A DNA stretch of 64,000 nucleotides, from contig VZTG01003801.1 in assembly GCA_013397845.1 (NCBI GenBank), positions 152,004 through 216,003 of the forward strand, written 5' to 3'. The stretch is from Melanocharis versteri (taxonomy: Eukaryota; Chordata; Aves; Passeriformes; Melanocharitidae). The notes below the pieces were generated by a model. That model worked only from the letters and a program-made list of their open reading frames with translations, made no database searches and was not told the origin of the DNA. Positions 28,159-40,321 of the stretch are shown here, piece by piece (position 1 is the first letter of the stretch; every line of letters starts with the position of its first letter). Both the position numbers and the translations under genes were made by a program.

Positions 28159-29267
28159 ATTCTGAGCTATTGCTCAGAACACATGGCCTCCTGTTTTCTC
28201 TCTCTGCAAAATCAAAGTTGTGCAGAGGAAAGAAGAATAAGGTCCTAAAAGGAAGGAAAAAGGTGTGAATTCTCAACATGACTGGAGTAGAACAACAGAT
28301 CACTATCAAATTAAGCACATTAAATTTTCCCTATACTGCCACATATACAATTCACTAGGACAAAAGCCTACACTCTCTCTGAAATCCTTTTTACATTCAC
28401 ATAAGAAGATGTGCACATTAATGGATCCCGGGATGATTTTTGAAATTCCTTTGAACACATTATGTTTCTCCAGAAGAAGAAGAAAAGTTGCCAGACAAGA
28501 TCAGGCTGATGTTGAAGAAGTGCCTCTTTACTCCTTTTGACCTAGACATGCTGTTTAAAGGTAACATTTATCATCATTACTGCACTGTGTATCCAGCAAC
28601 AGCCTAACAAAAGGTGCAAAAATTCCAGGATGAAGGAGGCTGTCTTTCTGAAAGTTCAGAGCCTGGATAGCATCCACACTTCTTTCACGCTGTAGGAAGG
28701 AACAAGTCAGGCTCTGTGCATGTCATTCAGATGGCAAATAATACCAAGTCAAGCGACGGCAACACCAGAGTTGCAACGCCATGTGTCAGGATTTCGGGCA
28801 CCATTGTGATCATACCTCGATGCAATATTTCCGTACTAGATGCAGCTTGTTGCCAGAGTGCAAGTAAACTTCATAACTGACTGCCACGAGTCAGTCCAGG
28901 AGCAGGGAATTAGCAAGTGGCTCAGGCACTCTAGTCTAGGAGAAGAGTAAAAAAGGAGTGTGGCTGCAGCACTGGGAACAACAGCGCTTGTTCTCCTGCC
29001 TTAAGTGAAAGTAAACAAGTCCATTGTTATCTGACTTTGCCAAACCTCAAAGTATAATGCTAGAAGGAAAAATAAGTTTTACAGAATTGAGCATATACAA
29101 CTCTTTTCTTCCCTTCATAAATTGTATGTTACAGTAGTTGAATCTACCAAAGTGTTTACAGTATGCTATATATATAATGGCACATTTAAGCTTTGTAAAG
29201 GGTTTGGAACATTTCAGAAATGTCTCTGGTGCTGAAAAAGGCTAATGTATTACAAATCATATAGTAT

Positions 29268-30023
29268 TTTAATTCAGAAAAAATATGTTTGGTAATTTTG
29301 ACCTAGCATAAGGGTTAGGAAACTGAACAAGGATGCCATGAAGCATGACTGACAAATCAGTCAAGCTCGTCTGCTTCAGATACATATTGTGCAAGGCATT
29401 ATCACTGCGATCAGTCACAAAAGAATGCATATTTAGTTTTTTTACATTAAATACTACACCTGTGAACCTATGTAAAAGATATACAAAATATAAATGTCAT
29501 CAGGACTGTATATTTCAAACTTTTTAAAATAAACACAAAGTATATATATTTATGTAGGCATATAGGTTGTAATTTCAATGTCAACACTAGCACAGTTTGT
29601 CTCTTCTAAATACAGGCCTGTATACTTCCTAGTCCAACACATGCACCTACAAACACATGATCATGCATACAGCTTTACGTTCTGCTGTTTGCAGAAGAGT
29701 CAGAATATACAGCACTATACATTGTTTCAACTCAAAATTGATTGGCAAATTAAGAAAGATGCCATTCAAAAGAAATTCCTTGTGAATTATTTAAAAAAAA
29801 AAAAAGACCCAGAGAAAACCAGGGATATAGCTATTTCGTCTCAATAAAAACACTGAAGACCATGGTGATGATGACCTAAGATTCAGAACGCTTTGTCCAG
29901 CATGTGGTGGGGGTCATTCTTGGACAAAACACAACAGTGTGGAACTGGTTGCTACGACACATACCAAACACAGTTATAGTGAGGCATAGAGCTTTCACCA
30001 CACCATCCAACCCAGCTCTGGGT
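29268..30023 (-). other. KIAA0408: Probable KIAA0408 3' UTR (minimum extent)
   Basis: Untranslated sequence follows the TGA. The first polyadenylation-like hexamer on the minus strand is the variant ATTAAA at 29273-29268. A canonical AATAAA first appears at 27294-27289. The short form would be about 750 nt and the long form about 2.7 kb. I cannot choose between them without transcript data. Confidence 0.35.
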
Positions 30024-30194
30024 TCAGACTACGGAGGTCTCTGACCGAAAGGAGACAGAGCTGTACACAGTTCTTCTCACAGCAGGTGGTGCTGACGGGG
30101 ATCTGGATGCCCATCTGGAAGGTAGGCGTCGATTTGCTGGCCGAGCGGGACGGGAGAAGCCCTTCTCACTTGAACATTTAGCTGGCACACATAT
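30024..30194 (-). CDS. KIAA0408: KIAA0408 last coding exon (residues 645-700)
   Basis: Too short and too AUG-poor to appear as a long open frame. Acceptor TTTGTGTTCTAG precedes 30194. The frame then reads ICVPAKCSSEKGFSRPARPA, followed by NRRLPSRWASRSPSAPPAVR, and ends in TSVV with TGA at 30026-30024. The core GFSRPARPANRRLPSRWASR is, from memory, identical to human KIAA0408. This basic, Ser/Pro/Arg-rich tail is among the most conserved parts of the protein and suggests a binding or phospho-regulated segment. A nearer CCAG upstream of the conserved block is out of frame, so TTCTAG at 30195-30196 is the acceptor. A stop-to-signal 3' UTR follows at lower coordinates. Confidence 0.93.
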   Translation of the reverse strand: MCVPAKCSSEKGFSRPARPANRRLPSRWASRSPSAPPAVRRTVYSSVSFRSETSVV

Positions 30195-33100
30195 CTAGAA
30201 CACAAAGGCAATTCCTTGCTTTAACAAGTTACAGCTTTTGCGGAATGCAGCGGGAATGCAGGAAGACATCTGCGGTGACCTCAGAACAGGTGGTTGGAAG
30301 CTATTAAAAGGAACACAGCAATGCACAGAATGCAAAAGAACAGCTATTTCTATGTACAGGGATTCTCACATCAGTTGTGGTTTAAAATATATGAAGGCAA
30401 GTGTTGTACACTAGGAAAGGTAAAAAATGATAGCGCAAGACAAAACTGACATTTGCCTCTTATACCTTAATTTCTGGAAGTTTTTTTGCCAATGAATGCT
30501 GTAAACTATTCCAAGTGTAGAACTCAGAATACCATCTGATATTACTGGAGTAGGATCTACATACTTTTCAGGTATTTTTTGATAGATCCTATTTCAGGAA
30601 ACTCTCTTTTCATTAGTTCAGTGTGAAGCTGTTTAACTTGGTAACTAATTCAGAATGGTTATGTGTTAATACAGTGTCACGTCTACCAGCAGAGCCATAG
30701 ATGCAGAGGAAACCCAACAGATTTTGATCATAGCTACACTGATGTAAATTGGAAATAATGAAAATAAACCCAGTGCCTCGTGCCACATGTAGTTCTTTAC
30801 ATCTCTGTGACATTAATTCTGCTGGACCTAAAATGGTAACTCCTGATCAGGCAGTATTCTACACTTAGTTTCTACAGATGGAAATGACAATATAAAATGT
30901 GAGCCTGTGGAGAAACAAAATCCACTTGGCTTAGTAAAGTTATTCTGGGCTTACATCAATATAAACTCAGTCATTATCTAGTCAAGTCATTATTCCTTTT
31001 CTCCATATTCATTGATGAAAATTTCTTTGCCTGTCAAAAGTTTATTGGATGAAAAAGAAATCAGAAGCTTCATGGCTTTTTTCTTTCTGTGCTGAAGTAA
31101 AGATGTGCCTGTCAAGCAAGATGTTGCATCACTGCAAGGCTGTCAGAAAGACACGCAGAAGAAAATCTGCATGGTCAGATTCTCAGCTGCTTAAATCCAT
31201 ATAGCTCCACTGAAGTCTGTGAATTTGTGACAGTTTAAGGCATACCAGCTGACAGCCTGAACCCATTTAAGTTTCCCAGCCCAAAACACACCTGCCTTAT
31301 CTTTTTTGAGATTCCAAGAGGCATATCTCTTTGTGGACTTTTAGAGAACCTGCAACTTACAGAGTGTTTTCCAAACCATCTGTTTGCCTTTTCATTAAGA
31401 AAGAATGTTGGCAAAGGCAGCATTTCTAAACTTCTGAAAATAAACTACAGCCAAATATAAATTAATTATTCATGCCATGCTCTTCTGTTTCTGTAAACCT
31501 ATGCTTGAATATATAGGAGAAGCTGGAACTGAGACATGAGTAAGAGAAGGTTACTTTATTACTGGAAACTTCATGGAGTCACAGTACCCCTTGTCATAGG
31601 CAGTTCCAAGGAAATCCTGAACCAAGCAGCACCCTGGATACTGAAGAATGTTATCTAAGACCTGTAGGGTTTGGGGCATGGCCAGGTTTGCTTAAGCCCT
31701 CTGGGAAGTCTTATGACATAACATATCAGCTAAAGGAAGGAGAGAGGGTGTTAAAACCTGGTTGAAGTTCTCACTAGCTCAATCCTAGCATAACTGCACT
31801 GCAGTAAAAAACTAGCTTTACAGAACACCAGCAGGGATCAGAATCTGGCACATGTCTTCACTGCTCATTCTTACTTACATACTCCTGCCCTCCCACAGCT
31901 CTATAATCTGCAGAGCAAATGCTCCTGATTCATCCAGATCCTGGCCCAAAGTATCTACTTTTACATAATTATTTACAATATAATGTTAGTCTGCCCCATT
32001 TTAGAGTCTGAGGCTTGTTATGAAATGGAATTGTTTTGTTTTTGCCATTCTTATGAACCTTACCTCTGGTAACTTCTGTCTCTCTTTTCCTTGCTTGAGT
32101 TGCTGCCCAATATGCCTGGCTGAATTCCTTGGAAAGTCTTGCTTTTCTTGCTCAATCTGGAGCATTTCTAAATACTGACTCAGTGTCTCACAACCCCCAT
32201 TGGTGAATTCAGAATTTGCCTGTGTCCACTTATCTTTGCAGCCTTTTGCGTTACACGGAGAAGTCACTGTTGATTTTTCATAGGTTTTCAAAAGCTTTTC
32301 AACAACACCATAGTTCGACCTTGAGTCAGCTGAACGCGGGCGACCAGATAAATTGCTTGGTCTCCAGTCATGCTCGTGAAGCATATGCCTATAACCACTA
32401 GTATTTGGAAGTCCATTCATATGTTTTTGTTGCCCTACTGCCCTGACAACTTTGCTGGGGTTGTTAGTTTCTTGCTCCTTTGCTGCAGAGAGCTTGGGAT
32501 TTGAAACACAAGATGTATTTACAGTTTCTGCCTTATTAGTAGCAGAGTCACACAGTGGACCACCGGGTTTGTGATCTTCTGATGGTGTTTGAGGCACCTG
32601 ATTTTGCTGCACAGCATTGTTACGTTTATCTGTGTGAAATACAGTCCGATTAAACTCGTCAATCTTCGCTGCTAGCATTTCATTTCTTTGGGTCTTTCCC
32701 AAAGTATACCTGGTGTCTTCCAAAAGATCATTGTGCAAGGTAGCAGGGGCATAAAAGTCATTACTGTAAAAAGGGCTGCTGTGAGACTTGGTGTTTTGTT
32801 TCTGGTGCATCTTGTTGCTTTGGGCCATATTTCCATCTGAACAACTCTTCTGGGCTGACAGCGGGGAAGGCTCATTTTTATTGTCTTTTCCAAGCTTGCC
32901 CATATCATACGCCCACGTGTTGTGGCAGAAACTTGTTGGAACATTGCACTCATTTTTGGTTACAGGTATTGCAGCAGTTACCATCACAGGGACTTTCACA
33001 GCCTGTTCTTCATTTGCACAGGCTGCTGCAGATTTTTTCTTGTTTAGAGGTGAAGGATTCCTCAGTTTCCCTCCATTCCAACAATCCTGAGCCTTGCAAT

Positions 33101-36100
33101 TGCTTTTGATGCCTGGATCTCTTATGGGTGTTTCTGAAAGCTGTACAACTGCAGAAAGTGAGTTTGTTAGGTGCCGAGAAGTGCTTCGTGGAGGAACTGG
33201 TGGAGCTTCTTTCTTTTGCCAAGGTCTGAAATCTGTTCCTATGTCACTAGTAAGACTGCCGTAAGAAATGTCCTTCAAAGCCCTGGTGGAGCTCATCAGA
33301 TTCTTCCTATTATTATGTTCCTCTGTTTCAAAAGCAACTGAAGTCTGTGATTCATCGCTGGACACATGGTTCATCTCAGCCAGAATAACTGTGTTTTGGG
33401 TTTCCTCAAATTCCCCCAGGAAAGGAAGTGACTTCATTCTGAAAATAACAGAAGAGGTGTCTTAGGGATGAGCAATAAGGAACCTTCCAGAGGACCTCAG
33501 CATGGAGTAATTCTCCCCAGGAGCAGGTGTTTTAACACTGGCTACATAGAAAGGTTTCGGAGCAGTTTTGCTGCAGCTGATATACCCAGCATAATCAAAA
33601 CATACATGAAAAATTTGAGGAAAGGTCAACAAAAGGAATTTGTATTCCTTTGCCACTAAAATTCTTCTTTTGAGTTTTTTAGATGACTGTTTTCTTATCT
33701 ATGCTACAGTAAGTACAGTAGTATCTTGTTCTAATGACTCCTATGAGTCTACCTGACTATGAACCGAATGAAGAAAGCTGAAGGACACAGTGTATCCCTT
33801 GTGTAGGTTTCATAACCTTACACATGAGATCTATCTTTTGAGATCTGTTTAAAAAGCACCTTTAGAAGTCATGCATCAGCTATGAATCCATTTGCTCTAA
33901 TGATACAAACAGTAGCCCAGCTAAATAATAAATTAATGACAGACATTCAACTGATCGCATGGTGGAGTGTGAGAAATCCCTCTGATCTTTGGGAGTTCTG
34001 ATCTGAGAAGGTTCAGTTTAACCTGAGAATTTCTGCACAACTCAAGAGGCAGTCTGGTGTTTAGCTTGCTAGAGAAGACAATGAACATTGGATTTTTAAC
34101 AAATGATGGAATGTTCACTCGCCATACATTTCAGGGTCTGACTTGCCATCCTTCCATTAGTGCAAATGTATGGTGGTTCTTCCCTTTCTTGCTTTCCTTG
34201 TACTCTTGGATTATCAGGTCCTGACACATCCCCCATGCTTAAGGCTAGATTTGGGCTTTAAGAAAGAAACTTCCCAGCCCGACAAACCCATACAGTGTTG
34301 TATAAAACTACACGGAAAGGAGGCCAGAGCAGACAGAAATATCTGCTCACTTTCCCAATCCTCTGTACCACCATTAGAAACAAATACAATTTCATCTCAT
34401 ATAAATACTAATGTGAATTTGTAGATTCTGTAGATAAAAACAGTTTTGCTAGTAAAACATGCCTTTGTATCATATTTCAGCATATTTCAATTTGAATGTT
34501 TTATGCTGAGCCCTGAAACACTAGGAGGATAGGAACTGCCCAACTACTAATAAATCCAACAGCAAACCTGCCTTCAAAGTGAAAAGCATAAGGAGCATTA
34601 TTCATTTCCTTCCCCTAATATAAGAAGTCCAAATATGTTTTTACCTTCTGTGATTGGACTTCTTTCGAATTTCCTCTTGATAGCTGCATAATTCTTCACT
34701 GACTCTGGCAAGTTCTTTAAGAGCCTTTATAAACATAAAAACAGTCCTTTAAGATATATATATTTTAAATGGTATCTCCAGAATTAATTTGAAACTTGTG
34801 GTCATTTGCATTTAAGATTCACATCAGAGGGAAGTAGTACAAGAAAAGATATAAAAATGCCTCCAAAATAAGAGCAGAGGTAAAGAGCATGCTGTTAACA
34901 CATTTAAACAGTGGGAAGACACTCACTGACAGCAAACTTAGGAAGAAGTAGAGACAGTGATTTGTGGAAAGCTAAAATCAGGGAGATCAGTTCTTTAACG
35001 TAACCTGGCAGGCCAAAGTCCTCAGTGTTCTCCTCACCCTTGTAACTGAAACATGCTCATACTTTACTTACTACATTGAGATCACCAATATAATTCTTGG
35101 TATTTTGCTCGGAAGTTTTAATGGTGAGGCTGTCTTCATGCTCCTCGTGGTTCTCAAAGGCCAGACTGTCCATTAAAAGAGTGTTGTTTCTGCTCTTGTC
35201 TCTGGGTTCTTTCCATTTGTGTCCTGTTACATTGAGCAAACTCCCTTTCTCCATTCTGTCCTTTGCCACATTGTGTTGATGGTTGAGCTCCACTGTGTCA
35301 CTCTCCTGTGAAGTAGGGGAATGCATGGACAGCTGCAGCATCTTGCTCTGAATGGCCTTGCTATCATGGATGGTCATATTGCTCTCCCTTCTAAGTTTTA
35401 CCTCCTGGTAAAGCTGAAAAGACAACAGAACCTTCTATTAAATCATGGCATTGTAACGAACTTTATGGCAAAGCCCCCATATCTATCTTCTGTTTTGAAC
35501 GATGCTTCACTCAGCAGCACTGATTAGAAAGATTCTACACGTGTTAGTAGAAAAGTGCTGAGTCACCTAGTGTGATAATTCACACACCGTGAGTGCCACA
35601 GGATAAGGCTGTTACCATTCTCAAACTCTCTGCCACAGTTTTAATGTATGGCTTCCACCCATGGCTGGGACTGGAACAGATCTCATGAGATAACTGGCCC
35701 TGCCAGTTGAAAGCTGCATGGTTGTTTTCCAAGTAATATCAGCACACTATGTGGTGGACACAACCGTGATCTGATGGATAGGGAATGCAGGGGAATGTGA
35801 CAGAGAGAGAGTGTTCTGGCTATGTTACAGCCTATTAAAGTATATTATTTGAAGGAGAGGAAGTGAATTCTCATCAGACACAGTGCCATCTGCACTAGAG
35901 CAGACTCTTTCAATCCTCAGACAAGTGGAATTCTTCCCTATGACCGGAGCAATAAATCAGTACCGCAGAATGGTATTATCTGGCAACATGCTGTGACCCT
36001 CTCCTTTCATGCTATCTGCTAAGATCCAGTGGCTTCATTAGTAAATGGAAAGGTGTTAATTCTGGTCACCCAGCACATTCAAACTAGGAACTGTGGTAAA

Positions 36101-38149
36101 TTATAAGTTAGAAAAAATAGCAACATCATAAAAATCTCTTCTGCTTACAGTATAATTTCCAGTGCCAAGAACCCCACAGCTCTTTATAAACATTCATTCT
36201 TAACTTGCTCTCACGAAGAAAGCACACAGGCACCTCTGAACAGCCATCTGCCTGCCCTCTCACAGTGCACAAGGCCATCACAACAGCTTTTGGAAGGACA
36301 GTGGAAAAGAATAACAACATGAAGAACATGTGGCCATTTCATGGGTAGTGCTGTGGATTAGAAGCATTCTCACGTTCAGAGATTTAACACTTGACCTCAT
36401 CCTGTGTTTTCAGATTTCACTCCCAAAGCCCAGCTGCTCGTGGAAACTGAGGGCTGAACTTTGCCATTTCCAAGAAATAAGAGCCTCATATGGATTCAGC
36501 ATAGCAGTAAGAAGGAAGGATACCACTCCATGACTATAATATCATCTCCTAAACCCCACAAGTCTTCCTGAAGGAATTAAGTTAGGTTTGGTGGGCTAGA
36601 GAAAACTACCAAATTAAAATACAAGCTGATAAGTGACCACAAGTTTTATTGAGGAAATCCTTCTACAGATAATGGCATTTAAAAAGTATCGATCTCTTCT
36701 TTTCTCCAGCCATGTGGCTTTTGGAGAAGAAATGTCAGGCAACTGAAATCAGTAGCAGCTATAGACACAACTTAAGAGGGGACCTTCGGATTCCAATAAC
36801 CTTGGGGTATCATCTGCAGTTTTGTTTGGCCCTGCAGTAGCCAGCAAATTGCTTAATTCTCTTCCCCTCTGCCCCATTCAATTCTTTATCTCTTTTGCTG
36901 TCTCTCTCATGTCTTCCTAATCTCCGTGCTAATAAAGAATATGATGAAAACAGTCCTCGCTGACATTGTCAGGTCTACTAATAGCCAGAATACCTTTTCA
37001 TTACCATCATTCCAATCCAGCTCTTAGAGCTAAGAAAATGAAATTCAACTACATACACAGAGAACTGACGTTATGGAGTTTGGCTGCAGGCTGGCTTAAT
37101 GGGCAACGTATGGCTGCAATTCCTTTGGCTCTGACCACCTTCCTTCTCACTTTCATGTGAGCAATCTCTGCCATACATTCCTGTGTTGCTCAGCCACAGG
37201 ACAGCGCAGGCAGAGAGCAAGCAAAACTACCCCATGTGTATATTAGATGAAAAATGTGGAAAGCTCACTAATGAAAAAACTTGCCTCTATATGCTGCCAA
37301 GCAGACTCAGTTAATGCATTAGAGAGTGTCAGAGGGTTTGGCTGCAGGGACAACTTGGGGATAAAAGAATAATAAATAATTGCTGTGACTATTTCTGGAA
37401 GGAGATTCATTGCAAATAGCGGGGACTGTTTGCTAGTATGTGTAAACTCAAGTGGTGTCAGAACTTTCATGCTATTTACTGTACCTGTTTTCTCTCCCAA
37501 GAGTCATCCATAAAAGGAACAGCTTCTAGCCAGAATAATTCTCTATCATGCAGTATTTAATATATCTATTCTTTTTAATATTAACATTTGCCCCAGCAGT
37601 TCTGTGCCATCTAAATCCTTTTTGTTAGACAATTATGATACCTAAATTTTTTGTTACTAATTCTTAATTTTTCTAAACCCCATATTGTTCAGTATGTAGT
37701 TGAAAAAAGCATGTATAATATAGGCAGCATGGCTCATGCCCAGTTGAACTGGCAGCAGTATGTAAAGCCAATAATTTTATGATTATCACAAAGACACATT
37801 TCACCTACTCCCTTGTATTCACGACTATTAATGAGCAATTGCAAATACTGCTTAATCCCAGGATTTTCATGCTACCACCAGTTATTAGAAACTTCCAGTG
37901 ACACATAATAAATAGGATAAAATACAGAAAAATAAATTGAAGTGACTCCATGTCACTTCACCCGAAGTGAAAATGGTAGTGTTCAGATTTTTTTTTAAAA
38001 AGTACCTCTTCTATTTTCTTCTGCATGACCTTCCATTGACATTCCCATTCTTTCCTTTCATTGTCAAATCTCTCCAGCAACTCCATTTTTTCTTTATTCC
38101 AGTTCCTCTCGGTATTCTCCAGTTGTTCACGCAGGTCCATGGCTACAGT
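30024..38149 (-). CDS. KIAA0408: KIAA0408 orthologue, complete coding gene (5 coding exons)
   Basis: This is the gene-level entry. Coding exons, in transcription order, are 38149-38006 (ATG at 38140), 35413-35072, 34724-34645, 33438-32064 and 30194-30024 (stop TGA at 30026-30024). All four introns are GT-AG and the phases are 0, 0, 2 and 0. The joined frame is open and predicts 700 residues (45+114+485+56, with one codon split between exons 3 and 4). I recognise the protein from the vertebrate KIAA0408 family. It has an N-terminal charged helix, a proline-rich SH3-ligand-like motif, a conserved HEHDWRPSNLSGRPRSAD block and an arginine-rich C-terminus. The human protein is about 694 residues from memory. 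Its molecular function is not established. It lies 11 kb downstream of MTCL3 on the same strand, as in human. The ATG exon begins at an acceptor, so at least one 5' non-coding exon, or readthrough from MTCL3, must lie upstream. Confidence 0.93.
32064..33438 (-). CDS. KIAA0408: KIAA0408 large exon (residues 186-644)
   Basis: This is the main exon: 1,375 bp, between acceptor TTATTTTCAG before 33438 and donor GAG|GTAAGG after 32064. The long open frame continues 20 codons past the donor into intron. The product is polar and probably disordered. Landmarks are PPVPPR at about residues 265-270 (a PxxPxR SH3-ligand pattern), RNEMLAAKIDEFNRTVF at about 437-453 and MLHEHDWRPSNLSGRPRSAD at about 538-557. 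The last is followed by SNYGVVEKLLKTYEKS and then a Glu/Gln-rich helix (QYLEMLQIEQEKQ). The last blocks match human KIAA0408 nearly word for word as I recall it, which identifies the gene. The stretches between them have diverged strongly. That fits a scaffold or adaptor with short linear motifs, but it is inference; no function is proven for the family. Confidence 0.95.
34645..34724 (-). CDS. KIAA0408: KIAA0408 third coding exon (80 bp, residues 160-186 in part)
   Basis: This short exon is easily missed. Acceptor TTTATAAAG precedes 34724 and donor AAG|GTAAAA follows 34645. It encodes ALKELARVSEELCSYQEEI followed by RKKSNHR plus two bases of the next Arg codon. That is a helical block, nearly the same as human ALEELAKVSEELCSFQEEI (from memory). 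Its 80-bp length gives phase 2 at the donor, matched by the single base (A) that opens the next exon before ATG AAG. Joined, the frame reads NHRRMKS, as in human. The acceptor lacks a strong polypyrimidine tract (TTTTATGTTTATAAAG), so the exon may be sensitive to splicing regulation. Skipping it would shift the frame. Confidence 0.9.
35072..35413 (-). CDS. KIAA0408: KIAA0408 second coding exon (residues 46-159)
   Basis: The acceptor is TGTCTTTTCAG before 35413. The exon opens LYQEVKLRRESN, the counterpart of human LCREVKLWRKIN (memory). It runs 114 codons in phase 0 to a GTAAGT donor directly after 35072. The N-terminal part continues the helical segment of the first coding exon. The rest is polar and low in hydrophobic residues, with many Ser, Asn, Glu and Lys, and is probably disordered and fast-evolving. 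I see no catalytic motif. A GT two bases into the last exonic codons offers an alternative cut, but only GTAAGT fits consensus and keeps the frame into the next exon. Confidence 0.88.
38006..38149 (-). CDS. KIAA0408: KIAA0408 exon with start codon (residues 1-45)
   Basis: The acceptor TTGCACAG precedes 38149. Nine bases (ACT GTA GCC) lead into the ATG at 38140-38138, which sits in a strong GCCATGG context. The exon encodes MDLREQLENTERNWNKEK and continues to KKIEE. This charged, Glu/Lys/Arg-rich stretch very likely forms a coiled coil, and it closely matches the start of human KIAA0408 (MDLHKQWENTE, from memory). The donor is GAG|GTACTT after 38006, phase 0. The open frame running past the donor is intron and should not be used. 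The nine bases before the ATG are open in the same frame (Thr-Val-Ala), so the exon can also be read through from an upstream phase-0 exon. The acceptor shows that this is not the first exon of the transcript. Confidence 0.93.
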
Positions 38150-40304
38150 CTGTGCAACAGCAAAGATAGCTCTGCTTTTTTTCTTTCTTCTCGGAATGTT
38201 TTCTGGAAGTTTATGAGAGTAAGTCTTACTTATGTTTTATTCTAGCTTTCAGGTAACAAAGACAACCAAGAAAATTCCCCAAATTAATAACTGAAATGTG
38301 CTTGCAGGAGACAGTATTACACGACTGCTTGATATTTGTCTGGAGTGTGACTGTAATATGGATGAACTAAGCATTATAGGACATAAACCCAAAGGCAGAG
38401 ATGCCCAGTCTGGAAAGGGGAGGTGGAACACACATTCAGCATCAAAGAATTCAGTAACATCTCCCACAGCAGACTCTGTACCACGATCACTTTGCATGTT
38501 TGCCATTACTATTCACTGTAAATGTGTTTTCAATGAATTTGAGTCCATATAATATTGAATGGCACTTCAGGACCTTGGGATCCTGCAGTATCTGCCCTTG
38601 AGGGTGAAAGCTATTTTTGTTTGTTCAAAAGACAACTGCCCATGTAAAGGTATCATGTTTGCTCACGCACGCCTTGCACGCATGCAAGGAGCACGACAAA
38701 GACTGGTACATTCTTTTGGCAACTGAAGACCGTAAACTTGATATACGCAGGGAATTCTCATGGCTACATGAATGCTTTGGAATTCATGAAGGAAGACAGA
38801 ACAAGAAAGCTAATAACAGGTACAAACATATACAGTAGAAATAATTTATATATAAGGGACAGAAGGTCACTAAAAAGGGTTCAAGAATTTTGGATTTACA
38901 AATCTAAATCTATAAATGTTAGTTTCAGGACCAGCATAGAGAAAACTAGAAAATATTCTCCAATAGCACTAACTCCAATCTAGTTCAAAACCTTTCTCAG
39001 AATATTTGACTAATTTGTGCTTCAGTTTCTTCTTCCCCTTCAGAAGTCTTTAGCATCTTAGTCTTTGTAAATGAAAACATAATTAATTGAACCACTAAAT
39101 AAGCATGTTTTAAGGGAAATATTTTAGATCTGCTTATCTGACTTCGGAGCAAAGCAGTTACAGATTTTACGGGCCTGGTGTTCCTCTTGCTTTCTTAGGC
39201 TTTACACTAGAAACCCCACTACCATCAGCACATTTACTGTGCCAGCAAGGCTGAAATAACACTCATTCATTCAGTTATGATGGCTCCTGTGATATAATGC
39301 CTGGTACACAGGCGTTGATACTTGAGTTTGTTAACTTCATCTCTCAAAGGCAGTTGTTGTGTTACCTAGGTGGACATGGAATCTAGTTCTAGTAATAAAA
39401 TGCCTCTGCATTGCTTTCTTCTCCTGCCAGAAATCAAATAGGTAGGCAATTGAATTATTGGAGAGTTAACTAGGAGTAAGCCCAGCTTACCTTTCTGCAA
39501 TTTGTTCATTTCCCTGACTGATGATCAGTGATTGTCAACTCACAGGAACTGTTGATTTTACTGCCCACATTTTCTGTGATACAGTAAAAATTCATTCCTG
39601 AGCAAAGTTCTTCCTCATCCCATATGTTACTGGCAAGTCCTGTTGATTCAGCTGTGGCTACCATGTACTCACCATTTACCAGTGCCTGCATTATTTCAGC
39701 TGACTGGGAAGATGATGCCAAACTTGGAGTCAGCTTCTTTCATGTACAAGTAAGCAGAAGAGCTCAGACGAAACCCAACAGGTTACTCAGGTCTTTGGGT
39801 CATAGGAAGTTCTCCCACAGGATCTCCCAAGCCATTACGGGCCCAGCCCTAACTCAGGGCTTGCAGAACAGTTTACTCCAAGCACCTGTCTTGGAGGAGT
39901 TAAATGACAATCTGTCCCTCAACTACCTATAAACGGATTTCAAACCCTTCCTCTTTCCCCTGCATAAAAACTTACAGAGCAATTTCATAGAACCACAAAA
40001 CTCCTTGAAACTAGGAGCTGCTGAAAGACAGCACAGAATTCTCATCAAAAAAGAAGTCAAGTACTCATTTGCTCACGGCCTCTTAGGGAATGCAGCCAGG
40101 CTACAGAGACTGCACCTCTCCAGGCCAGTGTTTCAGCTTTGAGCCAGACTTCAGTAAGCATTGACCAAAAACAACTTGCAAAAAAATTCTATTACACTTA
40201 AGATCAATTGCAATCTAAACATCTATTGCTAATGAACTTTAAGAATATTGCAGTACTTTCTCACTTTGCTAATTCAAAGGTTGCAATTTTTAGCACCATA
40301 ATTC

Positions 40305-40321
40305 AATTTTTTTTTTTTTTT
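40305..40321 (+). repeat. Poly(T) run of about 16-17 bases
   Basis: The longest T homopolymer seen in the window, in the spacer between MTCL3 and KIAA0408. Confidence 0.8.

Noticed and set aside
32001..32063. 20-codon extension of the KIAA0408 large exon
   Set aside because: It follows the consensus donor GAG|GTAAGG; the conserved C-terminus is in the exon at 30194.
32788..33090. 100-codon plus-strand frame opposite the KIAA0408 large exon
   Set aside because: Shadow of a recognised coding exon; no splice signals or domain of its own.
39985..40040. Possible CR1 tail (CATAGAACCACAAAAC)
   Set aside because: Only the first ~16 bases resemble the CR1 tail repeat; the rest does not match what I know of the element.
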